Shown here: piece by piece, positions 44,959 to 54,920 of the stretch
How the letters are laid out: every line of letters begins with the position of its first letter
Numbering within the stretch: position 1 is the stretch's first letter
NCBI RefSeq assembly: GCF_029478095.1
Contig: NZ_JAKOAV010000020.1
Span: forward strand, 1 to 64,000
Direction: 5' to 3'
DNA length: 64,000 nt
Origin: Pelotomaculum isophthalicicum JI
GTDB taxonomy: Bacteria; Bacillota; Desulfotomaculia; Desulfotomaculales; Pelotomaculaceae
Translations under genes and position numbers: made by a program
Notes under the pieces: generated by a model
Databases searched by the model: none
Seen by the model: only the letters and a program-made list of their open reading frames with translations
Told to the model about the DNA's origin: nothing

Positions 44959-46371
44959 TCACGCTATGATAATTTCACGCTTGCCCGCGTTCCCGTCCAG
45001 CCAGTCAGGAGCGTCCGCGGGAACCTGTGTAAAGCGCCAGACCGGAGAACAGACGGTCGAATAAACCTCTTCGGCAAAGTTCACCGCCCCCACAAAGCCG
45101 CTTAAGGGATGTTTGCGGTCATGGTTGTGGTCAATGAAGGCAACGCCCAGCTTATAGGCCAGTGGCCTTTCCTTCACCCCCCCCACCAGCAGGTGCGCTC
45201 CTTTCTTCACAATAAACTGCTCCAGCTCAGCGGGATTAGCGTCATCCAGAATTACAGTTCCCTCATCCACCAGATCATTGATAGTATCGTATTCCTCCTG
45301 ACGGCCTGTCTGGGTTCCCACCATTACCACATCTATGCCGATTTCCCTGAACTGCTTGATCAGGGAGATAGCTTTGAATCCACCGCCTACGTAGACCGCC
45401 GCCTTTTTGCCCCGCAGTTTTTCCCGGTAGCCCCGGACAATGTCACCGTTAGCGTTTATCTCTCTTTCGATCAGTTCTTCGGCCTTACACATAGTTTCCG
45501 GATCACCGAAAAACTTGGCGATTTTCCTCAGAGACTCCGCCGTGTCTTCCAAGCCGAGGAAGGAGATGTTCATATAAGGGATGCCATAGATCTGCTCCAT
45601 TTTTCCAGCCAGGTAGAACATCGATCCGGTGCATTGAACGATGTTGAGAGAAGCCTTGGCGGCGGTTTTCAACGCCGCGCATGAGGAGTCGCCGGTAAAA
45701 GCCACGTTCATGTCTATGTCCATCTCCCTGAGGTAACTTTTGATAATCCAGACCTCGCCGGCCAGGTTAAAGTCACCCAGGTAATTAAGGCTTTTGCTCT
45801 TTTTAACTTCTTTCTTATTTTTCGGTTCGATCAGGCGCAGCAGAGCGTCGCAGGCCGCCCGGTACCCGGCCGACTTATTACCGGCGAAACCGCTGGACTG
45901 AACCGGTATCACATCAATCCCGTGTTTGCGCGCGGCAACCCTGCACACCATCTCCAGATCGTCGCCGATAACCCCAACGATGCAGGTGGAGTAAACAAAA
46001 ACGAGCTTGGGATTATATTTTAAAACCAGTTCGTCTATTGCCAGGGCCAGCTTTTTTTCACCGCCGAAGATAACGTCTTGCTCCTTCAAATCGGTGGAAA
46101 AGCTGAAACGGTAAAGATCAGAACCGCTGCTCAAAGCGCCCCGGATATCCCAGGTATAACTGGCGCAGCCGATGGGGCCGTGCACCAGGTGGACGGCGTC
46201 GGTCACCGGGTTCAGCACTACCCTGGCGCCGCAGTATACGCAGGCCCTCTGGCTGACAACCCCGGCTATGCTGTCGGTGTCGCACTTCAGGTTCGGCTTT
46301 TGTTTCCCTTTGGCATAGATGGACTCTTTTCTTTCCTCCACCGGCAGCTCTAACAGGTTTACCGCTTTCAT
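44959..46371 (-). CDS. nifE: Nitrogenase cofactor scaffold subunit NifE
   Basis: About 470 residues. A NifD-like scaffold subunit with ACVYCGARVVLNPV, HGPIGCASYTWDIRGA, a STCIVGVIGDDLEMV segment, VQSSGFAGNKSAGYRAA and HDRKHPLSGFVGAVNFAEEV near the end. The ATG at 46371 is chosen over GTG 46380; neither has a strong ribosome site. It follows nifK by about 20 bases and precedes nifN by 16. Confidence 0.9.
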   Translation of the reverse strand: MKAVNLLELPVEERKESIYAKGKQKPNLKCDTDSIAGVVSQRACVYCGARVVLNPVTDAVHLVHGPIGCASYTWDIRGALSSGSDLYRFSFSTDLKEQDVIFGGEKKLALAIDELVLKYNPKLVFVYSTCIVGVIGDDLEMVCRVAARKHGIDVIPVQSSGFAGNKSAGYRAACDALLRLIEPKNKKEVKKSKSLNYLGDFNLAGEVWIIKSYLREMDIDMNVAFTGDSSCAALKTAAKASLNIVQCTGSMFYLAGKMEQIYGIPYMNISFLGLEDTAESLRKIAKFFGDPETMCKAEELIEREINANGDIVRGYREKLRGKKAAVYVGGGFKAISLIKQFREIGIDVVMVGTQTGRQEEYDTINDLVDEGTVILDDANPAELEQFIVKKGAHLLVGGVKERPLAYKLGVAFIDHNHDRKHPLSGFVGAVNFAEEVYSTVCSPVWRFTQVPADAPDWLDGNAGKREIIIA

Positions 46372-46392
46372 ATCAGCCACTTCTTTCTTTTC

Positions 46393-47778
46393 TTACATTA
46401 CTAGTTCGAAATCCTCGTCTCTGGCATCCCGGTCCACTCTTTCCAGCAGGGCATTGCTGATTAATTCAAGCAGTCGCATGGCTCCCCTGTAGCCGACTAC
46501 CGGGAGGTAGGGGTGCATACTCCGGTCAAGGATGGGAAAACCGACCCGTACGAAGGGTATGTCTTCCGCCCTGGCGATATATTTCCCGTAGGTGTTCCCT
46601 ATTAATAAATCAACAGGTTCGTTCTTGATCCACTGGTGAAGTTCGAACAGATCACCGGCTGCTTTTACCTTTCCCTCAATACCTGCCTCCACCAACATGT
46701 CTTTGATTTCCTTCTCGAACATCCCCTTCGGGCCGCCTATTGTTCCCCCCGGTGTGCCGGTCAACACGTAAACAGGCTTCATACCTAAACTCAAGACAAA
46801 CTCAGTCAACCCGATGATAATGTCCGGATCACCGAAGATAGCCACCTTTTTACCATGAAAATGGTAATGGGTATCAATCATAATATCCGCCAGTTGCCCT
46901 CTTTCTTCTTCCAACTGGTAAGGCACTTCTTTGATAAAGCTTTGCCGCAGGGTCATCAGAAACTCATCGGTGGCTTTGATCCCTATGGGTGTTTTCAGGG
47001 TCACAGCGGGCACGTTGCATTTTCTCTCCAACAGGTTGGCGGCATCGCTGGAAGCATAGGTCCCCAACGCGATGGTGAGTTTGGAATTGCCTGTGTCCCG
47101 GAGATCTTCCACCTTGACGCCTCCCTTTGGGTACATGGCAAATTTGCCGGTCATGGGCGAGTCCAGCACACCCGAGGTATCCGGGAACATTATGAATTTC
47201 ATTCCCATCAGGTTGACAATTCTTTTAATTTCCCGCATATCCCCTGGGTTGACAAAACCCGGGATGATATTAACCTGCTCCTTTTTGGCTTCTAATGTCG
47301 CCTCGGCCAGATAACTGACTATGCCTTTCGTCATGTTCGAAAACCCCGTTATATGTGAACCCTGGTAGCTAGGTGTGTTGGCATGGATCACCAGCTTTCC
47401 CTCGGGAACCTCGGCGCTCTTGATAATTGTAGTGATGTCATCACCAATGGTTTCAGATAGACATGTGGTATGGACAGCCATCACATCAGGATTATAAATG
47501 GCAAAAACATTCTTAATGGCAGTCTTTAAGTTGGCCACGCCACCAAAAACCGAAGCGCCTTCCGTAAATGAACTGGTTGTGGCCATGACAGGTTCCCGGA
47601 AATGACGGGTCAGATGCATCCGGTGGTACGAGCAGCATCCCTGAGAACCATGGCTGTGCGGGAGACAATTATGAATACCCAGGGCGGCGTACATGGCCCC
47701 GATCGGTTGACAGGTTTTAGCCGGATTAATTACTCCACCGCTTCGCTCTATAATTTCCTTCGGCGTGCAGTCTAACAT
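46393..47778 (-). CDS. nifK: Nitrogenase MoFe protein beta subunit NifK
   Basis: A beta subunit of 461 residues from the ATG at 47778 (AAGGAG upstream); a longer frame of 17 codons overlaps nifD. P-cluster cysteines fall in PAKTCQPIGAM, GSQGCCSYHRMH and TTCLSETIGDD. It lacks the N-terminal extension of proteobacterial NifK, as expected for the clostridial and methanogen-like lineages. It pairs with NifD, 16 bases upstream. Confidence 0.93.
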   Translation of the reverse strand: MLDCTPKEIIERSGGVINPAKTCQPIGAMYAALGIHNCLPHSHGSQGCCSYHRMHLTRHFREPVMATTSSFTEGASVFGGVANLKTAIKNVFAIYNPDVMAVHTTCLSETIGDDITTIIKSAEVPEGKLVIHANTPSYQGSHITGFSNMTKGIVSYLAEATLEAKKEQVNIIPGFVNPGDMREIKRIVNLMGMKFIMFPDTSGVLDSPMTGKFAMYPKGGVKVEDLRDTGNSKLTIALGTYASSDAANLLERKCNVPAVTLKTPIGIKATDEFLMTLRQSFIKEVPYQLEEERGQLADIMIDTHYHFHGKKVAIFGDPDIIIGLTEFVLSLGMKPVYVLTGTPGGTIGGPKGMFEKEIKDMLVEAGIEGKVKAAGDLFELHQWIKNEPVDLLIGNTYGKYIARAEDIPFVRVGFPILDRSMHPYLPVVGYRGAMRLLELISNALLERVDRDARDEDFELVM

Positions 47779-47794
47779 GTTACGTTTCTCCTTC

Positions 47795-49420
47795 CTAGTC
47801 GGCACTACTGTTCTTAGCGGGCTTCTCAATGGTACCTTCCAGCAACGGCTTGTTTTTCCACGGCGGTTCTATAAAATTCCAGGTCGGCGTCGTGAAGCTC
47901 ATGCTGATGTCCCGGGCAAAGTTCACAGCCCCTTTAAACCCGGCATAAGGGCCGCTATAGTCATAATTGTGCAGTTGCTTGGCCGGGATGCCCATTTTAT
48001 GAGGCACATATTTATCTTTAATACCCGATGAAAAAATATCCGGCTTCATGGTCCTGATAAATTCCTCGGTTTCGTAATGGTTCATGTCGTCAACTATGAG
48101 GCTGCCATCCTTCATCGTCATATTCATTCCCTTATAATGGCTCAGTGGAATCTTATCCTTTAACTCCTCTGTTCTCTCATTGGACAACTTTAAGCGGTAA
48201 CGGCGCTCGTCCGGGACGACATGCAGCTCAGGAATATTTTTGCTGTCCGCGTCCGGCTTGATATTTGGAAGAACATCCCGCCCTTCATAATCGTCGCGGT
48301 GGGCAAATTCATAACCGGCCAGCGTTGTTTCAATGCCAATTTCCTCATATAGCCCCTGGTAATGGTGGCCGCGGGACCCCCCTACGAAACAAAAAGTTGT
48401 TTTCCCAGCGCAAATCTTTTGATATGGCTCAAGCTGCCGCTCAGTTTCCGCCAGTTCTCTGGCAATGACTTCTTCAGTCTTCTTGATTAAATCTTCGTCA
48501 CCGAAGTAGAGAGCCATATTGCGCAGCGACTCGCAGGTAGCCCGGATGCCGATAAAGTTCACCTTAAGCCATGGCGTACCGTATTTCTTTTCCAGCATGT
48601 CGGCAATGTAATTAATCGAGCGGTGGCACTGGACCAGGTTTAATTCAGCTACGTGGGCGTTTTTCAAGTCCTCATAAGAGCCGTTGCCGGTCATTACCGC
48701 CTGAACGTGGTAGCCGATTTCATTTAAGACTCTCTCAATCTCCCAGCTGTCGCCGCCAATGTTGTATTCGCCCAACATGTTGATGGTATATTTAGCGGGT
48801 GGTTCCTCCCAGTCCCCTTGACCGACGACCAATTCCATCAACCCGTTATTGGCGATGTGGTGTCCGGCGGACTGGCTGACACCTTTATAACCCTCACAAT
48901 TGTACGCGGTAATGTTCAGGCCGTGTTTTTGCTGCGCCGCCCTGGCCACAGCCTGGATGTCGTCACCAATCAATCCCACTGGGCAAGTGGCGGAAATAGT
49001 AATGGCGTTAGGCTTGAGTACTTCCACGACTTCATCAATCATTCTGGCCAATTTCTTCTCGCCGCCGAATACAATGTCGCTTTCCTGCATATCGGTTGAT
49101 ACACAGTAAGTTAGATAGTTTTTTCCCGGCTCTTTAGGTATTGCCTTGTTCCGGCGCGTTAACCAGCTGTAATAAGCGCACCCGATGGGACCGTGGACAA
49201 TGTGCACCATGTCCTTTAACGGGCCCAGAACCACTCCCTTGCAGCCGGCGAAGGCACAGCCGCGATTTGTCATGATGCCCGGGACGGTGCGGGTGTTGGC
49301 TTCGATCTCCTGGTGAGCCAGTGAGGAATCCCGGAGCAGAATGTGCTTCTTGCGCGTCCTCTTTACTTTAGCCGGATATGAATTTAGAATTTCATCCAAA
49401 ACCCTCTCATTAACAGCCAT
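47795..49420 (-). CDS. nifD: Nitrogenase MoFe protein alpha subunit NifD
   Basis: A 541-residue alpha subunit, longer than the roughly 480-residue proteobacterial form because of the insertion near residues 390-430 typical of group III enzymes. Cluster ligands appear in NRGCAFAGCKGVV, HGPIGCAYYSW, SATCPVGLIGDD and the cofactor Cys in NLVQCHRSINY. The active-site GVSQSAGHHIAN has the conserved Gln and His. The C-terminal cofactor-binding region has LHNYDYSGPYAGFKGA. The ATG at 49420 follows AAAGGGGG. Confidence 0.94.
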   Translation of the reverse strand: MAVNERVLDEILNSYPAKVKRTRKKHILLRDSSLAHQEIEANTRTVPGIMTNRGCAFAGCKGVVLGPLKDMVHIVHGPIGCAYYSWLTRRNKAIPKEPGKNYLTYCVSTDMQESDIVFGGEKKLARMIDEVVEVLKPNAITISATCPVGLIGDDIQAVARAAQQKHGLNITAYNCEGYKGVSQSAGHHIANNGLMELVVGQGDWEEPPAKYTINMLGEYNIGGDSWEIERVLNEIGYHVQAVMTGNGSYEDLKNAHVAELNLVQCHRSINYIADMLEKKYGTPWLKVNFIGIRATCESLRNMALYFGDEDLIKKTEEVIARELAETERQLEPYQKICAGKTTFCFVGGSRGHHYQGLYEEIGIETTLAGYEFAHRDDYEGRDVLPNIKPDADSKNIPELHVVPDERRYRLKLSNERTEELKDKIPLSHYKGMNMTMKDGSLIVDDMNHYETEEFIRTMKPDIFSSGIKDKYVPHKMGIPAKQLHNYDYSGPYAGFKGAVNFARDISMSFTTPTWNFIEPPWKNKPLLEGTIEKPAKNSSAD

Positions 49421-49443
49421 AAATACTACCCCCTTTACCGCTT

Positions 49444-49824
49444 CTAAACCGCCGCTTCGCCCCGTTCGCCGGTCCTGACCGTGACAGCGTCTAGAGCCGG
49501 CGCCACGAAGATTTTACCATCGCCTTTATTTCCCGCTTTGTTAACTTTAATGATCATATCCACCACTTTATTTACCTCGCTGTCTTTGGCGAAAATGGTT
49601 AATAAACGTTTGGGAATGAGTCTGCTTCCTTTAGCCAGGCCGTCTGCCAGGATGCCGCCAATCTCTTCCTGGGCGCCCAAACTGTCCAGCACGGAAAAGT
49701 TAACCTGCATTTTACCCCGTCCCATCACCTTCATCGCGTGCAATCCGCAAATCCCGTCATCGGCCAGTGCTTTTTTGGTCTCATTGACCTTATTCATACG
49801 AATAATAGCTATGATTTCTTTCAT
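49444..49824 (-). CDS. nifI2: Nitrogenase PII-like regulator NifI2
   Basis: A 126-residue PII-family protein encoded between nifH and nifD, the hallmark position of nifI2. It has the PII core (IIAIIRMNKVNETKKAL and GNKGDGKIFVAPALDAVTVRTGE) with the extended T-loop region of this subfamily. In methanogens NifI1-NifI2 complexes bind and inhibit dinitrogenase when ammonium is available and are relieved by 2-oxoglutarate. The ATG at 49824 has AAGGGGTG upstream. Confidence 0.9.
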   Translation of the reverse strand: MKEIIAIIRMNKVNETKKALADDGICGLHAMKVMGRGKMQVNFSVLDSLGAQEEIGGILADGLAKGSRLIPKRLLTIFAKDSEVNKVVDMIIKVNKAGNKGDGKIFVAPALDAVTVRTGERGEAAV

Positions 49825-49836
49825 TATGGTCACCCC

Positions 49837-50163
49837 TTACAAGCCCTTCGTGCCGCTGCTGATTGTGTATGCCTCTTCCACCGGGCTGACAAAGATTTTG
49901 CCATCGCCGAAAGCTCCCTTTTCCCCAGTCTTGGCGTATCTTGATACAATGCTGATTACATCCTCCTTATCTTCGTCCCTCACAACCAGCATCAATAACT
50001 CTTTTGGAATTTCGTCGTAAACAACTTCCCCAACCCTAACACCTCTTTGCTTGCCGCGCCCGACCACATCCATCTTGGTTACGGCGGGAAAACCCGCGCT
50101 GTTCAGCTCTGCCAAAATAGTGTTGGTTTTTTCAGGCCTGACAATAGCCCTGATCATTATCAT
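49837..50163 (-). CDS. nifI1: Nitrogenase PII-like regulator NifI1
   Basis: A 108-residue PII-family protein with MIRAIVRPEKTNTILAEL, a short T-loop (GRGKQRGVRVGEVVYDEIPK) and FGDGKIFVSPVEEAYTISSG. It sits directly before nifI2 and works with it. The ATG at 50163 has GGAGTG six bases upstream. A 218-nt structured element separates it from nifH. Confidence 0.9.
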   Translation of the reverse strand: MIMIRAIVRPEKTNTILAELNSAGFPAVTKMDVVGRGKQRGVRVGEVVYDEIPKELLMLVVRDEDKEDVISIVSRYAKTGEKGAFGDGKIFVSPVEEAYTISSGTKGL

Positions 50164-50192
50164 GGCGGTCACTCCTTCTTTTAAATTCAAGT

Positions 50193-50276
50193 ATTCAGAA
50201 TTCAGCAGTCAGTAGTCAGAATGTTTCGATACGGTAAACCATTCTCATTCTTTCTCTTTACTCCTGAGTAGCTACA
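50193..50276. repeat. Dispersed CTGACTACTGA-type intergenic repeat, copy B
   Basis: It shares GTATTCAGAATTCAG, AGAATRTTTC, AACCATTCT and ACTCCTGA in the same order with copy A at 20378-20459, and adds CAGTCAGTAGTCAG. It lies next to the large inverted repeat between nifH and nifI1. Confidence 0.6.
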
Positions 50277-50287
50277 GTTTATTTATA

Positions 50288-50505
50288 ATAAAGTTTGCTC
50301 AGGTTGGAGTGGCGCTTGCCATTAGGGCGATTTTAAGCCCTAATTCAAAGAGCGAGTGAACCTGAGGACAAGCGAGGGAACTGTTTGAGCGAGTGAAGCG
50401 AGCGAGCAAGACCTTCGCCCGAAGGTGAACGAACTCGAACATTTTTAAGGGGCGAATATGAGCCCGTTGGCAAGCGCCACTCCAGTTCTTCTGAGTAAAC
50501 TTTAT
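50288..50505. repeat. 218-nt structured inverted-repeat element between nifH and nifI1
   Basis: The ends pair as ATAAAGTTT...CTCAG...GGAGTGGCGCTTGCCA with TGGCAAGCGCCACTCC...CTGAG...AACTTTAT; the inner 16 bp are perfect. Inside are further hairpins (ATTAGGGC / GCCCTAAT at 50321-50344 and ACCTTC / GAAGGT near 50411-50426) and a stretch of GAGCGAGTGAAGCGAGCGAG. No coding sequence is apparent. It could be an mRNA-stabilising or processing structure for nifH, or a small MITE-like insertion. Confidence 0.75.
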
Positions 50506-50517
50506 TTCCCTAAAGAC

Positions 50518-51459
<942 letters not shown>

Positions 51460-51539
51460 TCATCTTAGTATTGCGATGTTGAATCCTGCCGCTCCATTGC
51501 TAAGCAATTTTTCAACATAATTTCATATAGACTTGTTAA

Positions 51540-51878
51540 CTAGATAGCATCATCACCTTTTTCACCGGTTCTGATCCGAATCGCATCATCAATCTTATAC
51601 GTAAAGATCTTGCCGTCACCTATCTCACCGGTACGGGCGACTTCCGTAATTATCTTCAATACTTCAGCTACGTCTTCATCAGGTATAACCATCTCCAACT
51701 TAATCTTCGGCAACAGGTTAATACTGTATTCGGCGCCGCGGTATACTTCGGTACGGCCTTTCTGAAGCCCACAACCAATCACCTGGGTCACGGTCATCCC
51801 GTGAATACCGTATTTGTTTACGGCTTCCTTGACGTCCTCAAGCTTACCCGGACGAAGGATACATTCAATTTTGGTCAA
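51540..51878 (-). CDS. glnK: PII nitrogen regulatory protein GlnB/GlnK
   Basis: A 112-residue PII protein with MTKIECILRPGKLEDVKEAV, a T-loop containing EVYRGAEYSINLLPK with the modifiable Tyr position, and GDGKIFTYKIDDAIRIRTGE. It follows amtB, the usual partner that GlnK blocks at high ammonium. The TTG start at 51878 has GGGGGAG upstream. It differs from the NifI proteins, which lack this T-loop. Confidence 0.92.
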   Translation of the reverse strand: MTKIECILRPGKLEDVKEAVNKYGIHGMTVTQVIGCGLQKGRTEVYRGAEYSINLLPKIKLEMVIPDEDVAEVLKIITEVARTGEIGDGKIFTYKIDDAIRIRTGEKGDDAI

Positions 51879-51941
51879 GGTTATTTCTCCCCCTTTGTTT
51901 TTCTACGATAGAATATATTTATTGTCCGCTATTCACACTGG

Positions 51942-53354
51942 TCACATAACAGGCTTTACTACAGTTGAACGTTCCTTTACCTCTGAAAACCCAGGCATAT
52001 TCATGGATGCTGAAAGAACAAAATCGGTGTATGCGTCCTCTCCGTGCTGGGATATATCCATGCCGGACTCCTGCTCTTCATCTGTCGCACGCAACTTGAC
52101 AAACACGTCAACAACTTTCAGGATGACGTAAGTGCCGATTATCGCCACAGCCCAGCTTGAAGCTGTTGCGATTAGCTGGATACCTAACTGCTCGGGGTTG
52201 CCGTAAAAGAGCCCGTCATTGCCGAGTGGGTTGACTGCCTTGGTGGCGAACAACCCGGTCGCCAGGGCGCCCCAGGTACCGCCGATACCGTGCACGCCAA
52301 AGGCGTCAAGCGAGTCGTCGTAACGGAGCTTCGCCTTGACCACACCTACCGCCAGGTAGCAGAGCATGCCGGCTACCAGTCCGATGATGATTGCCGACAT
52401 CGGCTCTACAAAACCGGAAGCGGGTGTGATGGCCACCAGACCGGCTACCGCGCCTGAAGCTGCGCCGAGGGTGGTTGGCTTGCCGTGATGAATCCATTCT
52501 GAAATTACCCAGGACAGTGCCGCCGCCGCCGTAGCCAGGTGAGTCACAACGAAAGCGCTCGCGGCCAGGCCGTTGGCGCCTAGGGCGCTGCCGGCGTTAA
52601 AACCGAACCAGCCAAACCACAGCAGGGCTGCGCCAATTACTGTGAAAGGCAGGTTGTGCGGAATCATCGGCACACTGCCGTGCCCCTTGCGCTTGCCCAG
52701 AACTATACACGCAACCAAACCGGAAACACCGGAAATAATGTGGACTACGGTACCACCCGCGAAGTCTAAAGCGCCAAGGTTGCGCAGCCAACCGTTTACA
52801 CCCCACACCCAGTGCGCTACCGGGTCGTAAATGAAAGTCGCCCAGAGAATCAGGAATGCCAGAAAGGCCGGAAAGCGCATCCTTTCCGCGAAGGCACCTG
52901 ATATTAAAGCCGGGGTAATCACCGCGAACATCATCTGAAAGACCATGAACGCCTGGTGGGGAATCGTCGCTGAGTAATCCGGGTTCGCGTCAAGTCCGAC
53001 GTTTTTTAATCCGATCCAGTCAAGGCTGCCGATGATATGGTGCACGTCCGGTCCAAAAGATAAGCTGTAACCGTAAAGCGCCCACTGAATACTGATTACT
53101 ATCATTGCAAAAAAGCTGTACATGATCGTGCTGAGAACATTCTTCTTGCGGGACAAGCCCCCGTAGAACAAGGCCAGGCCGGGCAAGGTCATCAGCATCA
53201 CCAGAGCGGCTGATATTAATACAAATGCAGTATCGCCCGCGCTAATGGTATTTTCCACAACAGCTTCCGTAGTATCGTCAGCCCAGGCTAAGGCTGGTAT
53301 TGCCATAAAAATTGTCGTAAGTATCATTACAAGACGCAAGTACAATTTTGTCAT
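51942..53354 (-). CDS. amtB: Ammonium transporter Amt
   Basis: A 470-residue transporter with a cleavable N-terminal signal-like segment and eleven membrane helices. It has the twin-His pore segments (DFAGGTVVHIISG and FGVHGIGGTWG) and the Asp/Phe gate region. The cytosolic tail after residue 420 is longer than usual. It is cotranscribed with glnK, and the leader upstream of it carries three RNA hairpins. The ATG at 53354 follows AAGGAGG. Confidence 0.93.
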   Translation of the reverse strand: MTKLYLRLVMILTTIFMAIPALAWADDTTEAVVENTISAGDTAFVLISAALVMLMTLPGLALFYGGLSRKKNVLSTIMYSFFAMIVISIQWALYGYSLSFGPDVHHIIGSLDWIGLKNVGLDANPDYSATIPHQAFMVFQMMFAVITPALISGAFAERMRFPAFLAFLILWATFIYDPVAHWVWGVNGWLRNLGALDFAGGTVVHIISGVSGLVACIVLGKRKGHGSVPMIPHNLPFTVIGAALLWFGWFGFNAGSALGANGLAASAFVVTHLATAAAALSWVISEWIHHGKPTTLGAASGAVAGLVAITPASGFVEPMSAIIIGLVAGMLCYLAVGVVKAKLRYDDSLDAFGVHGIGGTWGALATGLFATKAVNPLGNDGLFYGNPEQLGIQLIATASSWAVAIIGTYVILKVVDVFVKLRATDEEQESGMDISQHGEDAYTDFVLSASMNMPGFSEVKERSTVVKPVM

Positions 53355-53476
53355 TTTTTCAGCCTCCTTAAAACTAGTTCCTTTTACTCATTGAGAACCG
53401 CTTGACGGCGTAGCCCCGGACTTGGCGCCTCATTTCGGAAGCCTACGCTTGTTTTCTGGTTCCCTTATAACAGAAA

Positions 53477-53514
53477 ACGCTCTTACCGCAGGATAATTTC
53501 CTGTGCAAGAGCGT
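53477..53514 (-). terminator. Second terminator in the amtB leader
   Basis: ACGCTCTT / AAGAGCGT with an inner CAGGA / TCCTG is followed by TTTTCTGTTAT on the minus strand. It lies about 120 bases before the amtB ATG. Confidence 0.7.
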
Positions 53515-53549
53515 CACTGCCCTATCAAGTTACGTCTTTATAACCCTAA

Positions 53550-53617
53550 CAAAAAAGCTTTTCAGGAATTTACTCCCAAAAAGCGTCTTCGCCAGTTTGA
53601 TACTGCTTCGTATCAAA
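53550..53617 (-). promoter_or_regulatory. Dual-hairpin leader with overlapping terminator upstream of amtB (ANTAR-target-like)
   Basis: In the amtB leader, the first hairpin (53596-53617) has a perfect 8-bp stem TTTGATAC / GTATCAAA and six-base loop GAAGCA. Two bases later GGC-GAAGAC-GCT (53582-53593) can form a second small hairpin. Its 3' arm is the 5' arm of an 11-bp terminator stem (53550-53585) that ends in TTTTTTG. This arrangement is that of ANTAR antitermination targets, but both loops start with G rather than the consensus A at position 1 (G4 is present). Confidence 0.5.
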
Positions 53618-53707
53618 AACTCTTATTAACAAGTATTCTAGATTAGTTCATTTTACTTGTCAATATATATTATCAAATATAACCTCAAGAATATTGTATA
53701 CCGATAT

Positions 53708-54835
53708 TCACAGTATCTGTTTCACCATATCGCTTACTATATCGGCGATCGCCGGAGAAGCGGTGATTCCGGGTGATTCTATCCCGATAAGATTGATCAA
53801 CCCGGGTAAGCCACGGTCAGTCTCGTGCCGGATGATAAAATCTTTTTGCCCTTCCCCCGGTTTTTGCAGCTTTGGCCTTATTCCCACCATCTCTGGCTCT
53901 ATATCATCATAGTCCAGAAACGGAAGCAGTTTTTTTGCTTCCGCGTAAAATTGCCGCTTGTTCGAGTCGTCTATATGATAGTCGATTTCGTCTATATATT
54001 GCGCGCTCGGGCCTAGCCGTATCCTGCCGTCCAGATCCAGGGTCACATGTACTCCGACGCCAGTCAGCTTGGCCGGCGGCACCGGGTATACCAGCCGGTC
54101 GATCAACCTGCTTTTTCCCCATGAAACACTGTAGTATTCTCCTTTACAGTAATACAAAGTATAACCCGCCCCAGCAATGTCGATACCAGCCATACGGGCT
54201 ACCTCATCCGCGTGTAAACCAGCGCTATTGATCACAACCCGGGTTTCAAATAAAAACTTCTCCCCGGAACTGTCAACTTCAATCTGATAGAGAGCGTTGT
54301 CTTTTTCAACGCCGGTTACTTCCGACTTGTATACTACCTGTGCTCCCAACTCTTTAGCTTGATTCAAAAACATTTTGATCAATTCATGTACGTTGAGAAT
54401 TCCGGTTGACGGCGATAAGAGGGCGGCTACACCGGCAATGTTTGGCTCCAAAGACTGCAATTCACGCCTTGACAGCAACCGTAAATCTTCTACGCCATTT
54501 TTCCTGCCCTTATTCAACAAATCTTCCAAAGCGTCACACTCAAACGAATCCACCGCTACAATTATCTTGCCGGTATTTCTATGTCCGATCGCAAAGCGCC
54601 GGCACAGGTCATAAAGGAGTTTGTTTCCCTCCACACAGGTTTTTGCTTTCAAAGAATTCTCGGGATAGTACAAACCTGCATGGATAACCTGGCTGTTCCT
54701 GCTGCTGGTTTCCATGCCGAATGATTCATTTTTTTCAATAACGTAAACCTGCCGGCTTTCTTGGGCCACCTTTGCTGCGATAGCCGCTCCGATCACACCG
54801 GCTCCAATAATGGTTACGTCTGCTACTTCATTCAT
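53708..54835 (-). CDS. FAD-dependent oxidase, L-2-hydroxyglutarate oxidase (LhgO) family
   Basis: A 375-residue DAO-fold flavoprotein. It has the FAD motif IIGAGVIGAAIAAKVAQ, the SSRNSQVIHAGLYYP segment that marks the LhgO/L2HGDH family, a VINSAGLHADEVARMAG block and the C-terminal LIGIESPGITASPAIADIV. It probably oxidises an L-2-hydroxy acid to the keto acid. No electron-transfer partner is next to it. The ribosome site is weak. It is the last gene of the minus-strand run from tepA, and a repeat separates it from rodZ. Confidence 0.75.
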   Translation of the reverse strand: MNEVADVTIIGAGVIGAAIAAKVAQESRQVYVIEKNESFGMETSSRNSQVIHAGLYYPENSLKAKTCVEGNKLLYDLCRRFAIGHRNTGKIIVAVDSFECDALEDLLNKGRKNGVEDLRLLSRRELQSLEPNIAGVAALLSPSTGILNVHELIKMFLNQAKELGAQVVYKSEVTGVEKDNALYQIEVDSSGEKFLFETRVVINSAGLHADEVARMAGIDIAGAGYTLYYCKGEYYSVSWGKSRLIDRLVYPVPPAKLTGVGVHVTLDLDGRIRLGPSAQYIDEIDYHIDDSNKRQFYAEAKKLLPFLDYDDIEPEMVGIRPKLQKPGEGQKDFIIRHETDRGLPGLINLIGIESPGITASPAIADIVSDMVKQIL

Positions 54836-54856
54836 TTTTATCTTAGCCTTTTAATA

Positions 54857-54917
54857 GTTAGTTGTTCTACTGACTACTGACTACTGACTACTGACTACTG
54901 AATATACTGACTACTGT
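54857..54917. repeat. Tandem TGACTACTGA repeats
   Basis: Four to five direct units of the 7-mer ACTGACT / CTACTGA type occur in a row upstream of the oxidase gene, with one more unit after an AATATA interruption. The unit resembles parts of the repeats at 20378 and 50193. Confidence 0.65.
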
Positions 54918-54920
54918 TTT

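Noticed and set aside
47072-47314. Plus-strand frames inside nifK and other nif genes
   Set aside because: They run antisense to strongly conserved nif codons and have no independent support.
50350-50450. CRISPR-like repeats in the GAGCGAG-rich stretch between nifH and nifI1
   Set aside because: The short GAGCGAG units are irregular, with no equal spacers and no direct repeats of CRISPR length.
53400-53640. Known metabolite riboswitch upstream of amtB (for example a glutamine or c-di-GMP type)
   Set aside because: I could not match the conserved cores of those classes. The hairpin layout fits antitermination better.
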